Counted from the stretch's first letter, positions 19,562 to 30,406 are shown. The stretch is 64,000 bases of DNA from Rhodanobacteraceae bacterium (GCA_004299555.1 SCQU01000029.1:124001-188000); one strand, 5' to 3'. Notes: generated from the sequence alone by a model not told the origin. Numbers and translations are program-made.

Positions 19562-21328
19562 ATGCGTAGCCATTATTGCGGTTTGATCGGGGCCGCCGAG
19601 GTCGGCCAGCGGGTCACGTTGTGCGGCTGGGCCGACGCGCGCCGGGATCACGGCGGGGTCGTGTTTGTCGACCTGCGCGACCACGAAGGCATCGTACAGA
19701 TCGTGGCCGATCCCGAAAACGCAACGGTGTTCCAGATCGCGTCGAAAGTCGGCTATGAAGACTGCCTGCGCGTCACCGGCAGCGTGCGCGTGCGCTCGAA
19801 CGTCAATGACCGGATTCCGACCGGCCGCTATGAAGTTCTCGCCGAGTCCATCGAGCTTCTGAACGCGGCGCGCGACCTGCCGTTCGCGCTGCACGAAAAT
19901 CCCAACGAGGAAATGCGGCTGAAGTACCGCTACCTGGACCTGCGCCGGCCCGCGATGCAGAAGGTGATGCGCGGTCGCGTCAAGCTGGTGCAGGCACTGC
20001 GCCGCTGGCTCGATGCGCGGGGGTTCCAGGACATCGAGACGCCGATCCTCACCAAGGCGACGCCGGAAGGCGCGCGTGACTACCTGGTGCCTTCGCGCGT
20101 CCACCCGGGTCAGTTCTACGCGTTGCCGCAGTCGCCGCAGTTGTTTAAGCAGCTGTTGATGATTGCCGGTTTTGATCGCTACTACCAGATCGCGCGCTGC
20201 TTTCGCGACGAGGACCTGCGCGCCGATCGCCAGCCGGAATTCACCCAGCTCGACATGGAATTCGCGTTCGTGGATGAAGCCGACATCCAGGGCACGGTGG
20301 AGCCGCTCATCCGCGACGTATTCCACGCGGTGGGCGGCATCGAACTGGCCGACCCGTTTCCGCGCATGACCTGGCACGATGCAATGACGCGCTACGGTTC
20401 GGACAAGCCGGACCTGCGCTTTGGGCTGGAGCTTGCCGACCTCGCCGATGCGGTCAGGCAGGTCCAGTTCAAGGTATTTTCCGGCCCTGCCAACGACCCG
20501 GACGGACGCGTTGTGGCACTGCGCGTGCCTGGCGGCGCGGCGATGTCACGCAAACAGCTGGACGCGGCGGCAGCGTATGCCGGCAAGTTTGGCGCCAAGG
20601 GCCTTGCATGGTTGAAGGTGGCCGACCCGGCGCAGGGGCTCGCCGGCGTCAACTCACCCATCGCCAAGTTTCTGGATGCGGCGGCGCTCGCCGCCATCTT
20701 GCAGCGGACCCACGCCGAAGCCGGCGACGCGGTGCTGTTTGGCGCCGGCAAGTGGGTGGTCACCAGCACCTTCATGGGTGCGTTGCGGTTGAAGGTAGCG
20801 CGCGATCACGGCCTGGTCCAGGAAGGCTGGAAGCCGCTCTGGGTCACCGATTTTCCGATGTTTGAATACGACGAGGCCGAACACCGCTACGTGGCGCTGC
20901 ACCATCCCTTCACCGCGCCCAAGGTCGACGATATCGCAGCGCTCAACGCCGATCCGGCGCACGCGGTCAGCCGCGGCTATGACATGGTGCTGAACGGCGC
21001 CGAGATCGGCGGCGGCTCCATCCGCATCCATACGCCGGAAATGCAAAGCGCGGTGTTCCGCCTGCTCGGGATTGGCCAAGCCGAAGCCCGCGCCAAATTT
21101 GGCTTCCTGCTGGACGCGCTGAAGTGTGGCGCACCGCCGCATGGCGGGATCGCCTTCGGTGTCGACCGCCTGGCCATGCTGCTTGGCGGTACCGAGGCCA
21201 TTCGCGACGTGATCGCGTTCCCGAAGACCACCAGCGCACAGGATCTCATGACCGATGCACCCAGCATGGTCGACGCGCGGCAGCTTGCGGAATTGCACGT
21301 ACAGGTTCGCGGGGACGGAGGGGATTAG
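19562..21328 (+). CDS. aspS: Aspartyl-tRNA synthetase
   Basis: Class IIb synthetase that charges tRNA-Asp. The N-terminal OB fold (about residues 1-105) is followed by the catalytic core with motif 2 ([20 protein letters not shown]) and motif 3 ([14 protein letters not shown]), and a bacterial GAD insertion. Length 588 aa is typical. A possible non-discriminating form (charging Asn) cannot be decided by eye. The last codons (GDGGD) and the TAG stop lie inside the left arm of a 17-bp perfect hairpin, an unusual end described separately. Confidence 0.97.
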   Translation: MRSHYCGLIGAAEVGQRVTLCGWADARRDHGGVVFVDLRDHEGIVQIVADPENATVFQIASKVGYEDCLRVTGSVRVRSNVNDRIPTGRYEVLAESIELLNAARDLPFALHENPNEEMRLKYRYLDLRRPAMQKVMRGRVKLVQALRRWLDARGFQDIETPILTKATPEGARDYLVPSRVHPGQFYALPQSPQLFKQLLMIAGFDRYYQIARCFRDEDLRADRQPEFTQLDMEFAFVDEADIQGTVEPLIRDVFHAVGGIELADPFPRMTWHDAMTRYGSDKPDLRFGLELADLADAVRQVQFKVFSGPANDPDGRVVALRVPGGAAMSRKQLDAAAAYAGKFGAKGLAWLKVADPAQGLAGVNSPIAKFLDAAALAAILQRTHAEAGDAVLFGAGKWVVTSTFMGALRLKVARDHGLVQEGWKPLWVTDFPMFEYDEAEHRYVALHHPFTAPKVDDIAALNADPAHAVSRGYDMVLNGAEIGGGSIRIHTPEMQSAVFRLLGIGQAEARAKFGFLLDALKCGAPPHGGIAFGVDRLAMLLGGTEAIRDVIAFPKTTSAQDLMTDAPSMVDARQLAELHVQVRGDGGD

Positions 21329-21354
21329 GTCGCAACTTAATCCCCTCCGTCCCC
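21311..21354. repeat. REP-like perfect hairpin covering the aspS stop
   Basis: A 17-bp perfect inverted repeat (GGGGACGGAGGGGATTA at 21311-21327, its complement at 21338-21354) with a 10-base loop. The left arm encodes the last residues and most of the stop codon of aspS. The GGGGAC...GTCCCC ends are like repetitive extragenic palindromes linked to RAYT transposases in many proteobacteria. It may also act as a terminator or mRNA 3' stabiliser, though no U-run follows. REP identity is an inference; only one copy is seen in this window. Confidence 0.65.
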
Positions 21355-21433
21355 TTTGGGAAGGCGGCATACGTGGCAAGCTGGGCCGTGTTTCCCTAAA
21401 CTTTTGCAGTTTCAGCCATCACGGAGCGCCCAT

Positions 21434-22156
21434 ATGGGTCGTGGTCCTACTGTCGCCGGCCGCAAGAACGCGCAGGATGCCAAGCGCGGCCAGGCCTTCA
21501 CCAAACTCGTGCGCGAAATCATGGTTGCGGCCCGCGCGGGCGGGGGCGACGTCAACGGCAACGCGCGTTTGCGCACCGCCGTCGACAAGGCCATGGCGGT
21601 GTCGATGCCGAAGGACAACATCGAGCGCGCCATCAAGAAGGCAACCGGCGAACTGGAAGGCGTCGTCTACGAGGAACTGCACTTTGAAGGCTATGCCGCG
21701 GGCGGCGTGGCGGTGCTGGTCGAATGCGTGACCGACAACCGCCAGCGCGCGGTGTCCGAAGTGCGCCACACGTTTGCCAAGTACGGCGGCAACCTTGGCA
21801 CCGACGGCTCGGTGGCCTACCTCTTCAAGCGCATCGGCGTGTTGTCCTACGCGGCGGGCGCCGATGAGGACAAAATCACCGACGCCGCGATCGAGGTGGG
21901 CGCCGAGGACGTCAAGGTATGGCCGGAGGACGGCCAGATCGACGTCATCACGACCCCCGATTCGTTTGAAACGGTGCGCGACGCCATGGAGAAGGCGGGC
22001 CTGAAACCCGACCACGCCGAGGTTACCATGCGGGCCGAACTCGACGTACCGGTCGCCGCCGACCAGGTCCAGGCGGTGCAGGAATTGCTCGACCGGCTCG
22101 ACGAACTGGATGATGTGCAGAACGTCTACTCCAACGCGGATTTGCCGGCGGCCTGA
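21434..22156 (+). CDS. yebC: YebC/PmpR-family translation/regulatory protein
   Basis: Conserved YebC/TACO1-family protein (240 aa), linked to relief of ribosome stalling at proline runs and to transcription regulation. Visible landmarks are the N-terminal [14 protein letters not shown], the [29 protein letters not shown] block, the YEGYA-type segment and the C-terminal [17 protein letters not shown]. The N-terminus [14 protein letters not shown] is the Xanthomonadales variant of the usual AGHSKWANIK. It sits just upstream of ruvC, the classic yebC-ruvCAB neighbourhood. Confidence 0.95.
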   Translation: MGRGPTVAGRKNAQDAKRGQAFTKLVREIMVAARAGGGDVNGNARLRTAVDKAMAVSMPKDNIERAIKKATGELEGVVYEELHFEGYAAGGVAVLVECVTDNRQRAVSEVRHTFAKYGGNLGTDGSVAYLFKRIGVLSYAAGADEDKITDAAIEVGAEDVKVWPEDGQIDVITTPDSFETVRDAMEKAGLKPDHAEVTMRAELDVPVAADQVQAVQELLDRLDELDDVQNVYSNADLPAA

Positions 22157-22158
22157 CG

Positions 22159-22695
22159 ATGGCCATGGCGCAGCCGCTGCGCATCCTCGGGATTGATCCC
22201 GGCAGCCAGCGCACCGGCGTCGGGATCATCGAGGCGGATGCGACCGGACGCCTGCGCTGTATTTGCCGCGCGACGCTGGTGGTGGTGCATGAAGAGACTT
22301 TCCCGTTGCGCCTGAAACGCATCTACGACGAGCTGGCCGCGATCATCGACGCGCAGGCGCCGGTCGAGGCCGCGATCGAACGCGTGTTCATGGCCAAGAA
22401 TGCGGACTCGGCGTTGAAGCTGGGGCAGGCGCGCGGTGCCGCGATCTGCGCGGCGGTCGGGCGCGGACTGCCCGTGAGTGAGTACGCGCCCAATGCCATC
22501 AAGCAGGCCGTGGTCGGCAAGGGCCACGCCGCCAAGGAGCAGGTGCAGCACATGGTCGGCATCCTGTTGAACCTGCATGAGCCGCTGCAGGCCGATGCCG
22601 CCGATGCGCTGGCCATCGCCATCACCCACGCCCACCTGCGCGCCAGCGAGTTGCGCACGGGTGTTCCGCTGGCGGCGTGGGGGCATCGGCGATGA
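22159..22695 (+). CDS. ruvC: Holliday junction resolvase RuvC
   Basis: RNase H-fold endonuclease that cuts Holliday junctions after RuvAB branch migration. Catalytic acidic residues are visible in GIDPGS (near the N-terminus), in the AAIERVF block and in the C-terminal DAADALAIA motif. It has 178 residues from the first ATG; a second ATG two codons later is possible. The gene starts 2 bp after the yebC stop and overlaps ruvA by ATGA, so the set is co-translated. Confidence 0.96.
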   Translation: MAMAQPLRILGIDPGSQRTGVGIIEADATGRLRCICRATLVVVHEETFPLRLKRIYDELAAIIDAQAPVEAAIERVFMAKNADSALKLGQARGAAICAAVGRGLPVSEYAPNAIKQAVVGKGHAAKEQVQHMVGILLNLHEPLQADAADALAIAITHAHLRASELRTGVPLAAWGHRR

Positions 22696-23282
22696 TCGGC
22701 CGGATTCGCGGCACGTTGATCAGCAAGCGCCCGCCGTGGGTGCTGGTCGAGGTGGGCGGCGTCGGCTATGAACTGGAAGTGCCGATGTCCACGTTGTACG
22801 ACCTGCCAGAAGTCGGTCACGAAGTCACGCTGTTGACGCATTACGCACACAAGGAAGACACCGTTGCGCTGTACGGCTTTTTGCACGAGGACGAACGCGC
22901 GCTGTTCCGCAACCTGCAGAAGGTGTCGGGCATCGGTGCGCGGATTGCGCTGGCGGTGCTGTCCGGCGTCTCGACCAACGAGTTCGCACGCCTGGTGCAG
23001 GCCGGTGACGTGGCCGCGTTGACCCGCATCCCCGGCATCGGCAAGAAGACGGCCGAACGCATCGTGGTGGAATTGCGCGACCGCGTGACGGTGACGCCGG
23101 GGACCGTGCCCGGCGCGCCGGCGCATGTCCCGCGCGATCCACGCGGCGAAGCCGAGGCGGCGCTGCAGCAGCTGGGCTACAAGCCGGCTGAAGCGACGCG
23201 CCTGGTGGCGAAAACGGCCGCCGATGGCGACGCTGCCGAGGCTATCATCCGCAAGGCACTGCGCGCGGCGCTGGGGCGATGA
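22692..23282 (+). CDS. ruvA: Holliday junction DNA helicase subunit RuvA
   Basis: Tetrameric junction-binding subunit that loads RuvB. The OB-fold N-terminus ([12 protein letters not shown]), the tandem helix-hairpin-helix motifs ([13 protein letters not shown] and [12 protein letters not shown]) and the C-terminal RuvB-binding domain ([16 protein letters not shown]) are all present. It has 196 residues, normal length. Both ends overlap the neighbours through ATGA junctions (ruvC upstream, kup downstream). Confidence 0.96.
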   Translation: MIGRIRGTLISKRPPWVLVEVGGVGYELEVPMSTLYDLPEVGHEVTLLTHYAHKEDTVALYGFLHEDERALFRNLQKVSGIGARIALAVLSGVSTNEFARLVQAGDVAALTRIPGIGKKTAERIVVELRDRVTVTPGTVPGAPAHVPRDPRGEAEAALQQLGYKPAEATRLVAKTAADGDAAEAIIRKALRAALGR

Positions 23283-25183
23283 TGGACAAGACCGGAACCC
23301 AGACACCTGCCCCCGACGCTGGCAAGAAGGCCCTGCACGTCATGGTCGTAGGCGCGATCGGCGTGGTGTTCGGCGACATCGGCACCAGTCCGCTGTACAC
23401 GCTGAGCGAGGCGTTCAGCGGCAAGCACGGCATGCCGCCGCATCCGTTCAATGTCATGGGCGTGCTGTCGCTGGTGTTGTGGACGCTGGTGATCGTGGTG
23501 GCGGTGAAGTACATCACCCTGATCATGCGTGCCGACAACAAGGGTGAGGGCGGCATCATGGCGATGATGGCGCTGGCCCAGCGCGCCACCCGCGATCATC
23601 CCTACACCCGCAAGCTGGTGGCGCTGGCGGCAGTGCTGGGCGCGGCGCTGTTCTTCGGCGATGGCGTCATCACGCCGTCGATCTCGGTGCTGTCTGCGGT
23701 CGAGGGCCTGGAAGTGGCGGCCCCCCAGCTGTCGCACTGGGTGGTGCCCTTGACCGTGCTGGTACTGCTGGCGTTGTTCTGGGTACAAAAACACGGCACC
23801 GGCAAGGTCGGCGGCGTGTTCGGCCCGGTGATGGTCGTGTGGTTCGTGTGCATCGGCCTGATCGGTGCCTACAACATCGCGCAGCACCCGCTGGTGTTGC
23901 GCGCGGTCAATCCCTGGTACGGCGTCAACTTTTTCCTGCACCACGGCGCGGACAGTTTCCTGGTGCTGGGGGCCGTGGTGCTGTGCGTCACCGGCGCCGA
24001 GGCGCTGTATGCGGACATGGGGCATTTCGGACGCAAGGCCATCCTGCGGGCCTGGTACTTTGCCGTGATGCCGGGTTTGCTGCTCAATTATTTCGGCCAG
24101 GGCGCGCTGTTGCTGCATCACCCGGAAGCCGCCAGCAGTCCGTTCTACCTCGCGATACCAAAATGGGGCCTGTACCCGATGATCGTACTGGCCACGGCGG
24201 CCACCGTGATCGCATCGCAGGCGGTGATTTCGGGCACCTTTTCGATCACCCGCCAGGCGATCCAGTTGGGCTTCCTGCCGCGCATGCCGGTGGTCCACAC
24301 CTCCAACGAGGAAATCGGGCAGATTTATCTGCCGTGGATCAACCGCATCCTGTTGATCATGGTGGTGCTGGTGGTGATCGGCTTTGGTTCGTCCAATGCC
24401 CTGGCCGGCGCCTACGGTATCGCCGTGACCGGCAGCATGAGCATCGACACCGTGCTGTTCCTGATCGTCGCCTGGCGCATGTGGAAATGGAATCCCGCGC
24501 TGGTCGCATTGCTGGGGTTGTGCCTGCTCACGGTCGATCTGTCATTCTTCGGCGCCAATACCCTGAAGGTGCTGGACGGCGGCTGGTTCCCGCTGGTACT
24601 GGCGGTCGCGGTGTTCACGGTACTGACCACCTGGCGCCGCGGCCGTGAATTGGTGCTGCGGCAGTTGAAACATGGCGGTGTCGCGCTGGCGCCGTTCATC
24701 GTCAACCTGGCCGAGCATCCCCCCACCCGGGTCGAGGGCACCGCGATTTTCCTGGTCAGCGACCCTGACGCGGTACCCCACGCACTGTTGCACAACCTCA
24801 AGCACAACAAGGTGCTGCACAAGCGCAACGTGGTGCTTACCGTCGACACCCTGGAAACGCCGTATGCCGACCCCGACGAGCGCATCGAGCTGACCGATCT
24901 GGGGCACGACTTTTGCAGGTTGATCCTGCGTTTTGGTTTTGCCGATGACCCGAACCTGCCGCAGGCCCTGCACGAGTGCGCCAAACAGGGCCTCGAGATC
25001 AAGATGATGGATACGACGTTTTTCCTGTCGCGCGAGACGATCGTCGCCACCAACCGGCCCGGCATGGCGCCGTGGCGCGACAAGCTGTTTGCGTTCCTGG
25101 CGCGGAACGCCTTGCCCGCGACCGCGTTCTTCAACATTCCCGGCAACCGCCTGATCGAGCTTGGCGCCCAGGTCGAAATTTGA
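23279..25183 (+). CDS. kup: KUP-family low-affinity potassium transporter
   Basis: Proton-coupled K+ uptake protein with about 12 membrane helices in residues 20-440 and a cytoplasmic C-terminal domain. The family N-terminal signature [15 protein letters not shown] is at about residues 25-40, and [19 protein letters not shown] follows, as in Kup. Length 634 aa is normal. The gene overlaps ruvA by ATGA and lies between ruvA and ruvB, splitting the usual ruvAB pair. The start codon is followed immediately by a second ATG. About 165 bp separate it from ruvB. Confidence 0.95.
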   Translation: MMDKTGTQTPAPDAGKKALHVMVVGAIGVVFGDIGTSPLYTLSEAFSGKHGMPPHPFNVMGVLSLVLWTLVIVVAVKYITLIMRADNKGEGGIMAMMALAQRATRDHPYTRKLVALAAVLGAALFFGDGVITPSISVLSAVEGLEVAAPQLSHWVVPLTVLVLLALFWVQKHGTGKVGGVFGPVMVVWFVCIGLIGAYNIAQHPLVLRAVNPWYGVNFFLHHGADSFLVLGAVVLCVTGAEALYADMGHFGRKAILRAWYFAVMPGLLLNYFGQGALLLHHPEAASSPFYLAIPKWGLYPMIVLATAATVIASQAVISGTFSITRQAIQLGFLPRMPVVHTSNEEIGQIYLPWINRILLIMVVLVVIGFGSSNALAGAYGIAVTGSMSIDTVLFLIVAWRMWKWNPALVALLGLCLLTVDLSFFGANTLKVLDGGWFPLVLAVAVFTVLTTWRRGRELVLRQLKHGGVALAPFIVNLAEHPPTRVEGTAIFLVSDPDAVPHALLHNLKHNKVLHKRNVVLTVDTLETPYADPDERIELTDLGHDFCRLILRFGFADDPNLPQALHECAKQGLEIKMMDTTFFLSRETIVATNRPGMAPWRDKLFAFLARNALPATAFFNIPGNRLIELGAQVEI

Positions 25184-25349
25184 AGTCGACGGGTGCGGCA
25201 ACGAGTCGCCGCCGCGTGGGTCGCTGCTGGATCCGGGCGTGGGGTGACCGGCTCGACGCGCCCCGCGGGCCGCGTTCGGTGAAACCGGCTCCGGCGTGAG
25301 CGGGTGCAGGCGGCAGGACGCCAACCGCCCGCCCTGCCATAATTCGCGC

Positions 25350-26396
25350 ATGGAAGAAACCCGTGTCGTTGACGCTGCCGAAACCCCTGCCGAGCGGGTG
25401 GTCGAGGCCAGTGTGCGTCCGCGTACCTTGGCAGAATATGTTGGCCAGGCGGCGATGCGCGAACAGCTCGCACTTTCAATCGAGGCGGCGAGAAAACGCG
25501 GCGATGCACTCGACCATGTGCTGGTGTTCGGGCCGCCCGGGCTTGGCAAGACCACCATCAGCCACGTGATCGCCAACGAGCTTGGGGTGAACCTGCGCAG
25601 CACCTCGGGTCCGGTACTGGAGCGCGCGGGGGATCTGGCGGCGCTGCTGACCAACCTGCAACCGCGCGACGTGCTCTTCATCGACGAAATCCACCGCCTC
25701 TCGCCGGTGGTCGAGGAGGTGCTGTACCCGGCGCTGGAAGACTTCCAGATCGACATCATGCTGGGCGAAGGCCCGGCGGCGCGTTCGATCAAGCTGGACC
25801 TGCCGCGCTTCACGCTGGTCGGCGCCACCACCCGCGCCGGGATGTTGACCAGCCCGCTGCGCGATCGCTTCGGTATCGTGCACCGGCTGGAGTTTTACAC
25901 GCCGGGCGAGCTGGCAAAAATCGTCGCCCGTTCGGCACAGATTCTCGACATCAGTTGCGATGCCGACGGCGCGGCTGAAATCGCCCGACGTTCACGTGGC
26001 ACGCCACGCATCGCCAACCGGCTGCTCCGGCGTGCGCGCGACTATGCCGAGGTGCGTGCCGACGGGCACATTACCCGGCAGGCCGCGATCGCCGCGCTGG
26101 ACATGTTGAAGGTTGACGCCGGCGGTTACGATGAGCTTGACCGGCGTTTGCTGCACCTGATCGTTGACCAGTTCGAGGGTGGACCGGTGGGCGTAGACTC
26201 GCTGGCGGCCGCGCTGGCGGAGGACCGGGACACCATCGAGGACGTACTGGAGCCGTACCTGATCCAGCAGGGGTTGCTGGCGCGCACGGCGCGCGGACGC
26301 ATCGCCACCCGCAAGGCGTGGCAGTACTTTGGCCTGAAGCCGCCGCACGCCGCCGAAACGCCGCTGAACCTGTTTGCCGGCGAGGGGTCAGAGTGA
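25350..26396 (+). CDS. ruvB: Holliday junction branch-migration ATPase RuvB
   Basis: AAA+ motor that drives branch migration with RuvA. Walker A is GPPGLGKTT, Walker B with DEIH is in [11 protein letters not shown], sensor 1 is in VGATTRAG, and the winged-helix C-terminus ends the protein (348 aa). It begins after a 166-bp gap behind kup, where CATAAT at 25338 is a possible -10 element, so it may have its own promoter. Its TGA overlaps the next ATG by one base. Confidence 0.96.
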   Translation: MEETRVVDAAETPAERVVEASVRPRTLAEYVGQAAMREQLALSIEAARKRGDALDHVLVFGPPGLGKTTISHVIANELGVNLRSTSGPVLERAGDLAALLTNLQPRDVLFIDEIHRLSPVVEEVLYPALEDFQIDIMLGEGPAARSIKLDLPRFTLVGATTRAGMLTSPLRDRFGIVHRLEFYTPGELAKIVARSAQILDISCDADGAAEIARRSRGTPRIANRLLRRARDYAEVRADGHITRQAAIAALDMLKVDAGGYDELDRRLLHLIVDQFEGGPVGVDSLAAALAEDRDTIEDVLEPYLIQQGLLARTARGRIATRKAWQYFGLKPPHAAETPLNLFAGEGSE

Positions 26397-26890
26397 TGGT
26401 TCCAGGGCCCTCGGAGGCCAGTGCGGCAGCGTCGAGGGAGCCTCGCCCCGACCCCGGCTGCAGCGTTCCTTCGCGACCGGCGTTCAGGTGGCGGACAAGG
26501 GTTTACTGGGAAGATACCGATGCAGGAGGCGTGGTGTACCACGCCGGTTACCTGCGTTTTCTCGAACGTGCGCGCACCGAGTGGATGCGCGCGGCGGCGG
26601 TAGAACAGGGCGCCTTGCGTGACTCGCACGGGATCGTGTTCGTGGTGCGCGAATTGACCATCGCCTATGACAAGCCGGCGCGGCTGGATGACGAGCTGGA
26701 TTCCAGCGTCCGCGTTGAACGCCTGCGCTCGGCCAGCATCGACTTTCGCCAGGCCATTACCCGCGTCGCCGATGGCGCCACGCTGGCGCGCGCCACGGTG
26801 CGCGTCGCGTGCGTCACCGCCGGCGCCTTCGTGCCATCCAGAATTCCGCGTGACATCGCGGCCTTGATACAGGAAAACCAGTCAACATGA
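26396..26890 (+). CDS. ybgC: YbgC-type acyl-CoA thioesterase
   Basis: Hotdog-fold thioesterase that usually opens the tol-pal operon; family members hydrolyse short or long acyl-CoAs and associate with phospholipid metabolism. The core YWEDTDAGGVVYHAGYLRFLERARTEWMR holds the catalytic Asp and the family signature (quoted by its DTDAGG and ERARTEW elements). At 164 residues it has about 30 extra N-terminal residues compared with E. coli YbgC, of low complexity; the true start may be later. It overlaps tolQ by ATGA. Confidence 0.92.
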   Translation: MVPGPSEASAAASREPRPDPGCSVPSRPAFRWRTRVYWEDTDAGGVVYHAGYLRFLERARTEWMRAAAVEQGALRDSHGIVFVVRELTIAYDKPARLDDELDSSVRVERLRSASIDFRQAITRVADGATLARATVRVACVTAGAFVPSRIPRDIAALIQENQST

Positions 26891-27603
26891 ACGGTTCCAT
26901 CAACATCCTCGATCTGGTGATCCACGCCAGTTTGCCGGTCAAGTTTGTGCTGGCCGTCCTGATCTTCTTCTCCTTTGCATCGTGGGTGATCATTTTCCGC
27001 AAGAAGGCCATGCTGGATGCCGCCACGCGTGACGCCGACGGGTTCGAGGAACGCTTCTGGTCGGGGGCGGACCTGGCCGCGCTGTTCCGCGAGGTCAGCA
27101 ATCGCGCCGGTGACGCCGGTGGGCTGGCCGCGGTCTTCGAGTCGGGTTTTCGCGAATTCGTGCGCCAGCGCCAGCGCGGTGGCGAGGATCGTCGCGCGGT
27201 GATGGAAGCCTCCGAACGCGCGATGCGGGTGGTCGGCACGCGCGAAGTGGAAAAGCTGGAAAGCAATCTCGAATTCCTCGCCAACGTGGGTTCGATCAGC
27301 ACCTACGTCGGCTTGTTTGGCACCGTGTGGGGCATCATGATCGCGTTTCAGGGCCTGGGCAGCCTGAAACAGGCCACCATCGCCACCGTCGCGCCCGGTA
27401 TTTCCGAGGCGCTGGTGGCGACCGCGATGGGCCTGGTCGCGGCGATCCCCGCGGTGTGGGCCTACAACCGCTACTCGACCCGGCTCGAGCGCCTTACCAC
27501 GCGCTACGACACGTTCCAGGAAGAATTGTCGTCCGTGCTGCACCGGCAGATGCAAGCCGATGCCGCGGCCCCGCCCGCCCGCGCGGAAGCGCGCAGCCGC
27601 TGA
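26887..27603 (+). CDS. tolQ: Tol-Pal inner-membrane motor protein TolQ
   Basis: Proton-channel stator of the Tol-Pal system, which keeps the outer membrane attached and constricts it at division. Three membrane helices are visible (about 16-36, 135-160, 168-192), with the conserved YVGLFGTVWGIM and EALVATAMGLVAAIPAV segments typical of MotA/TolQ/ExbB proteins. Length 238 aa fits. It starts inside the ybgC stop codon and is followed by tolR after 18 bp. Confidence 0.95.
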   Translation: MNGSINILDLVIHASLPVKFVLAVLIFFSFASWVIIFRKKAMLDAATRDADGFEERFWSGADLAALFREVSNRAGDAGGLAAVFESGFREFVRQRQRGGEDRRAVMEASERAMRVVGTREVEKLESNLEFLANVGSISTYVGLFGTVWGIMIAFQGLGSLKQATIATVAPGISEALVATAMGLVAAIPAVWAYNRYSTRLERLTTRYDTFQEELSSVLHRQMQADAAAPPARAEARSR

Positions 27604-27621
27604 CGGCAGGAGGCAGCAGCG

Positions 27622-28080
27622 ATGGCCATGCAAGCGCGCACCCGGCGCCGCCGCCGCAGGATGGCGGAAATCAACATCGTGCCCTACATCGACGTGATGC
27701 TGGTGCTCCTGATCATCTTCATGGTCACCGCGCCCATGCTGAACCTCGGTGCCAACATCCAGTTGCCGCAATCGGCGGCCAAGGCATTGCAGCCCGACAA
27801 AAAGCCGGTACTGGTCGAAGTCAACCAGCAAGGCGACGTGTCCCTGGGCCTCGACGGCCACGCGCCCGAGCAGGTCGACGACCAGACCCTGGTGCAGGAG
27901 ATATCCGCCTTCGTCAAGCAGGACCCCAAGGTGCCGGTACTGCTTGGCGGCGACAAACGGGTCGACTATGGCCGCGTCAACCAGGTGCTCGGCCTGCTGC
28001 AGCAGGCGGGCGTGGCCAAGGTCAGCCTGATGAGTGAACCCACCACCACGGTGGTTCCTGCCAGTCATGGAAAACGCTGA
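27622..28080 (+). CDS. tolR: Tol-Pal protein TolR
   Basis: Partner of TolQ in the proton channel; ExbD/TolR family. One membrane helix near residues 20-42 contains the channel Asp in VPYIDVMLVLLIIFMV, and the periplasmic domain carries the typical DKRVDYGRVNQVLGLLQQAG C-terminal part. An Arg-rich stretch (residues 6-13) precedes the helix. Length 152 aa is normal. The downstream tolA start lies 14 bp inside the tolR end. Confidence 0.95.
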   Translation: MAMQARTRRRRRRMAEINIVPYIDVMLVLLIIFMVTAPMLNLGANIQLPQSAAKALQPDKKPVLVEVNQQGDVSLGLDGHAPEQVDDQTLVQEISAFVKQDPKVPVLLGGDKRVDYGRVNQVLGLLQQAGVAKVSLMSEPTTTVVPASHGKR

Positions 28081-28993
28081 AGCCACTCCGCGCGCGGTGG
28101 CGTATTCCGCGCTGCTGCACCTTGGCATCGTCGCGTTTTTGGCGCTGGCGACGCTCAACTGCACGCACTGGGAACAGCTTGCCGACGCGCTGCACCTGCC
28201 GCGAGCCCTGCGCCCGGTCACCTGTACGCAGGTGGTGCAGTTGCAAGGACCGGTGATCGAGGCGACGCTGGTGGGCCCGGCCGGCGCACCGCCGCCGCCG
28301 GCCGCCAGGCATGCGCAGAAGGCATCACCGCGGCACGAGCAGAAGGCCGAGCCTGCACCCAAGCCGCCGCCCCCCGCCAACGTGCGGGTGCTGCCAACGC
28401 CGGTGCCGCAGCCGCAACTGAAGGATCAGGAAAAGGTGGCCGAGACCGCCGAGCAGCAGGCTGCGGCGGCGCAGAAGGCGCAGGAAGAGGAACAAAAGCA
28501 GCGGATGGCCGAGTTGACGCGGCAGAAGGAAGCCGAGCGGATCCTGAAGGAACTGGCCAAGGTGCAGGCCCAGAGCCAGGCACAGGAACGCAAGGTGGAC
28601 CTGGAAAAGCAGAAAGCCGCGCAGCTGGCCGATCTCAACAAGGCCAGTGACAGCCCGAGCGCGCAGAATGTGCCGGTGGCCAAGCAGGCCATGACCGGGC
28701 AGGCGGGCACGAGCAACGACGCCTATGTCGCGGCGTTGCAAAATTCAATCACCCAGAACTGGCTGCGGCCCGACAATATCCCGGTCGGCGTCGTGTGTCC
28801 GGTCGAAATCGTGCAGATACCCGGCGGTCAGGTCATTTCTGCCAAAGTATTGCCGAGCTGTCCGTTCAGTGATGTGGCCAGGCATTCGGTGGAGGCTGCC
28901 GTGCTGCGTGCCTCGCCGCTGCCGTACAAGGGGTTTGAAAAACAGTTCAAGCGCGACATCACGTTCAACTTCACCGTGACGTCGTCACAATGA
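28067..28993 (+). CDS. tolA: Tol-Pal energy-transducing protein TolA
   Basis: Spans the periplasm and couples the TolQR motor to TolB/Pal. From ATG 28067 it has 308 residues: an N-terminal membrane helix with SALLHLGIVAFLAL, a Pro/Ala linker, a charged coiled coil (about residues 125-200, rich in Glu, Lys, Gln, Ala) and a C-terminal globular domain (YVAALQNSITQNWLRP... through SPLPYKGFEKQFKRDITF). The longer frame from 28034 adds 11 residues and is less likely. TolA is shorter than in E. coli because the coiled coil is shorter. Confidence 0.93.
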   Translation: MENAEATPRAVAYSALLHLGIVAFLALATLNCTHWEQLADALHLPRALRPVTCTQVVQLQGPVIEATLVGPAGAPPPPAARHAQKASPRHEQKAEPAPKPPPPANVRVLPTPVPQPQLKDQEKVAETAEQQAAAAQKAQEEEQKQRMAELTRQKEAERILKELAKVQAQSQAQERKVDLEKQKAAQLADLNKASDSPSAQNVPVAKQAMTGQAGTSNDAYVAALQNSITQNWLRPDNIPVGVVCPVEIVQIPGGQVISAKVLPSCPFSDVARHSVEAAVLRASPLPYKGFEKQFKRDITFNFTVTSSQ

Positions 28994-29006
28994 GGAACCC
29001 GTCGAA

Positions 29007-30320
29007 ATGAGAATTGCAAGACACTTGCTCGTCTTGGTGCTGGGCCTGTGCGGCGTGCTGTTTGCGGCGCAGGCAGGTGCGCAGGGCCTGACCGTCCAGA
29101 TCGTCAACGGTGTACCGTCGGCCATCCCGGTCACGGTGGTGCCGTTCGGTCAACAAGGCTCGGGGCCGGCCGCGCCGGTGGACGTGGCCCAGATCGTTGG
29201 CATGGACCTGAATCGCTGCGGCAAGTTCCGCACGCTCCCCGCGAGCGAGATCGTGCAGTCGCCGACCACCGGTTCCGAGATCCAGTTTGCGACCTGGCAG
29301 CAGCTGAAACAGGACTACATCGTGGTCGGCACCACCGCGTATTCGGGCGGGGTGCTGAGCGCGCACTACCAGCTGTGGGACGTCAACAAGCAGCAGATGC
29401 TGCTGCAAAACACGGTGTCGATGCAGGGCAGCGACCTGCGCCGGGTCGCGCACCAGATCGCCGACCAGATCTACCAGAAGATCATCGGCGTGCGCGGTGC
29501 ATTCGACACGCGGATTGCCTACATCACCATGGTGGGCCTTGGCGACAAGGCAAACTATTCGCTGGTGGTGGCCGATTCCGATGGCTACAACCCGCAAACC
29601 GTCGTGCAGTCGCACGAAGCGCTCCTGTCACCGACCTGGTCGCCCAACGGGCAGGAGATCGCCTACGTTTCCTTTGAACGTGGCAATTCGGCGATCTACA
29701 TCCAGAACATCGCGACCGGCGCGCGCCGGCTGGTGTCGGACCGGAACGGCATCAACGGCGCGCCGCGCTTCTCGCCGGACGGCAAAAAGCTCGCGCTGAG
29801 CCTGTCCTTCCAGGGCAACCCCGAGATCTACGTCATGGACCTTGGCAGCGGGGCGCTGACGCGCTTGACCCACAATCTCGCCATCGACACCGAACCCTCG
29901 TGGACGCCGGACGGGCAAAACATCATCTTCACGTCGGATCGCTCGGGCAAGCCGCAACTCTATGAAATTCCTGCTTCTGGCGGGGTGCCACAGCGGCTGA
30001 CGTTCCAGGGCCAGTACAACGCGGACGTCGCCGTTGATTACGATGGCAATAAACTGGCCATGGTGCAAGGCAACGGAAACGTGTATCGTATTGCAGTCAT
30101 GGACCGCTCCACAGGCGGCCAGGAGACCTTTGTTTCCCCCGGAAATCTCGACAGTTCTCCAAGCTGGGCGCCCAACGCCAGCATGCTCCTATACGCCGCC
30201 GACGAAGGCCCTAACGGTGTCTTGTATGCCGTTTCAGCCGACGGGCGTGTGCGTCAGCGTCTCGTGTTGAGTGACGGTGACGTGCGTGAACCGGCTTGGG
30301 GACCCTATCGAAACCCTTGA
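29007..30320 (+). CDS. tolB: Tol-Pal periplasmic beta-propeller TolB
   Basis: Periplasmic protein that exchanges partners between TolA and Pal. A signal peptide (cleavage near AGA, residue 25) is followed by an N-terminal alpha/beta domain and a C-terminal six-bladed WD40-like propeller with repeated blade motifs such as LLSPTWSPNGQEIAY, GAPRFSPDGKKLAL and EPSWTPDGQNIIF. Length 437 aa is typical. It lies 13 bp after tolA. Confidence 0.96.
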   Translation: MRIARHLLVLVLGLCGVLFAAQAGAQGLTVQIVNGVPSAIPVTVVPFGQQGSGPAAPVDVAQIVGMDLNRCGKFRTLPASEIVQSPTTGSEIQFATWQQLKQDYIVVGTTAYSGGVLSAHYQLWDVNKQQMLLQNTVSMQGSDLRRVAHQIADQIYQKIIGVRGAFDTRIAYITMVGLGDKANYSLVVADSDGYNPQTVVQSHEALLSPTWSPNGQEIAYVSFERGNSAIYIQNIATGARRLVSDRNGINGAPRFSPDGKKLALSLSFQGNPEIYVMDLGSGALTRLTHNLAIDTEPSWTPDGQNIIFTSDRSGKPQLYEIPASGGVPQRLTFQGQYNADVAVDYDGNKLAMVQGNGNVYRIAVMDRSTGGQETFVSPGNLDSSPSWAPNASMLLYAADEGPNGVLYAVSADGRVRQRLVLSDGDVREPAWGPYRNP

Positions 30321-30406
30321 CGTTGTCTTGATTGGCAAAATGCTTCAATGCTCCACGCTGTAACAATTCCACTCACTCACTCGTAAAGAAGAAGGATGGA
30401 TTCGCC

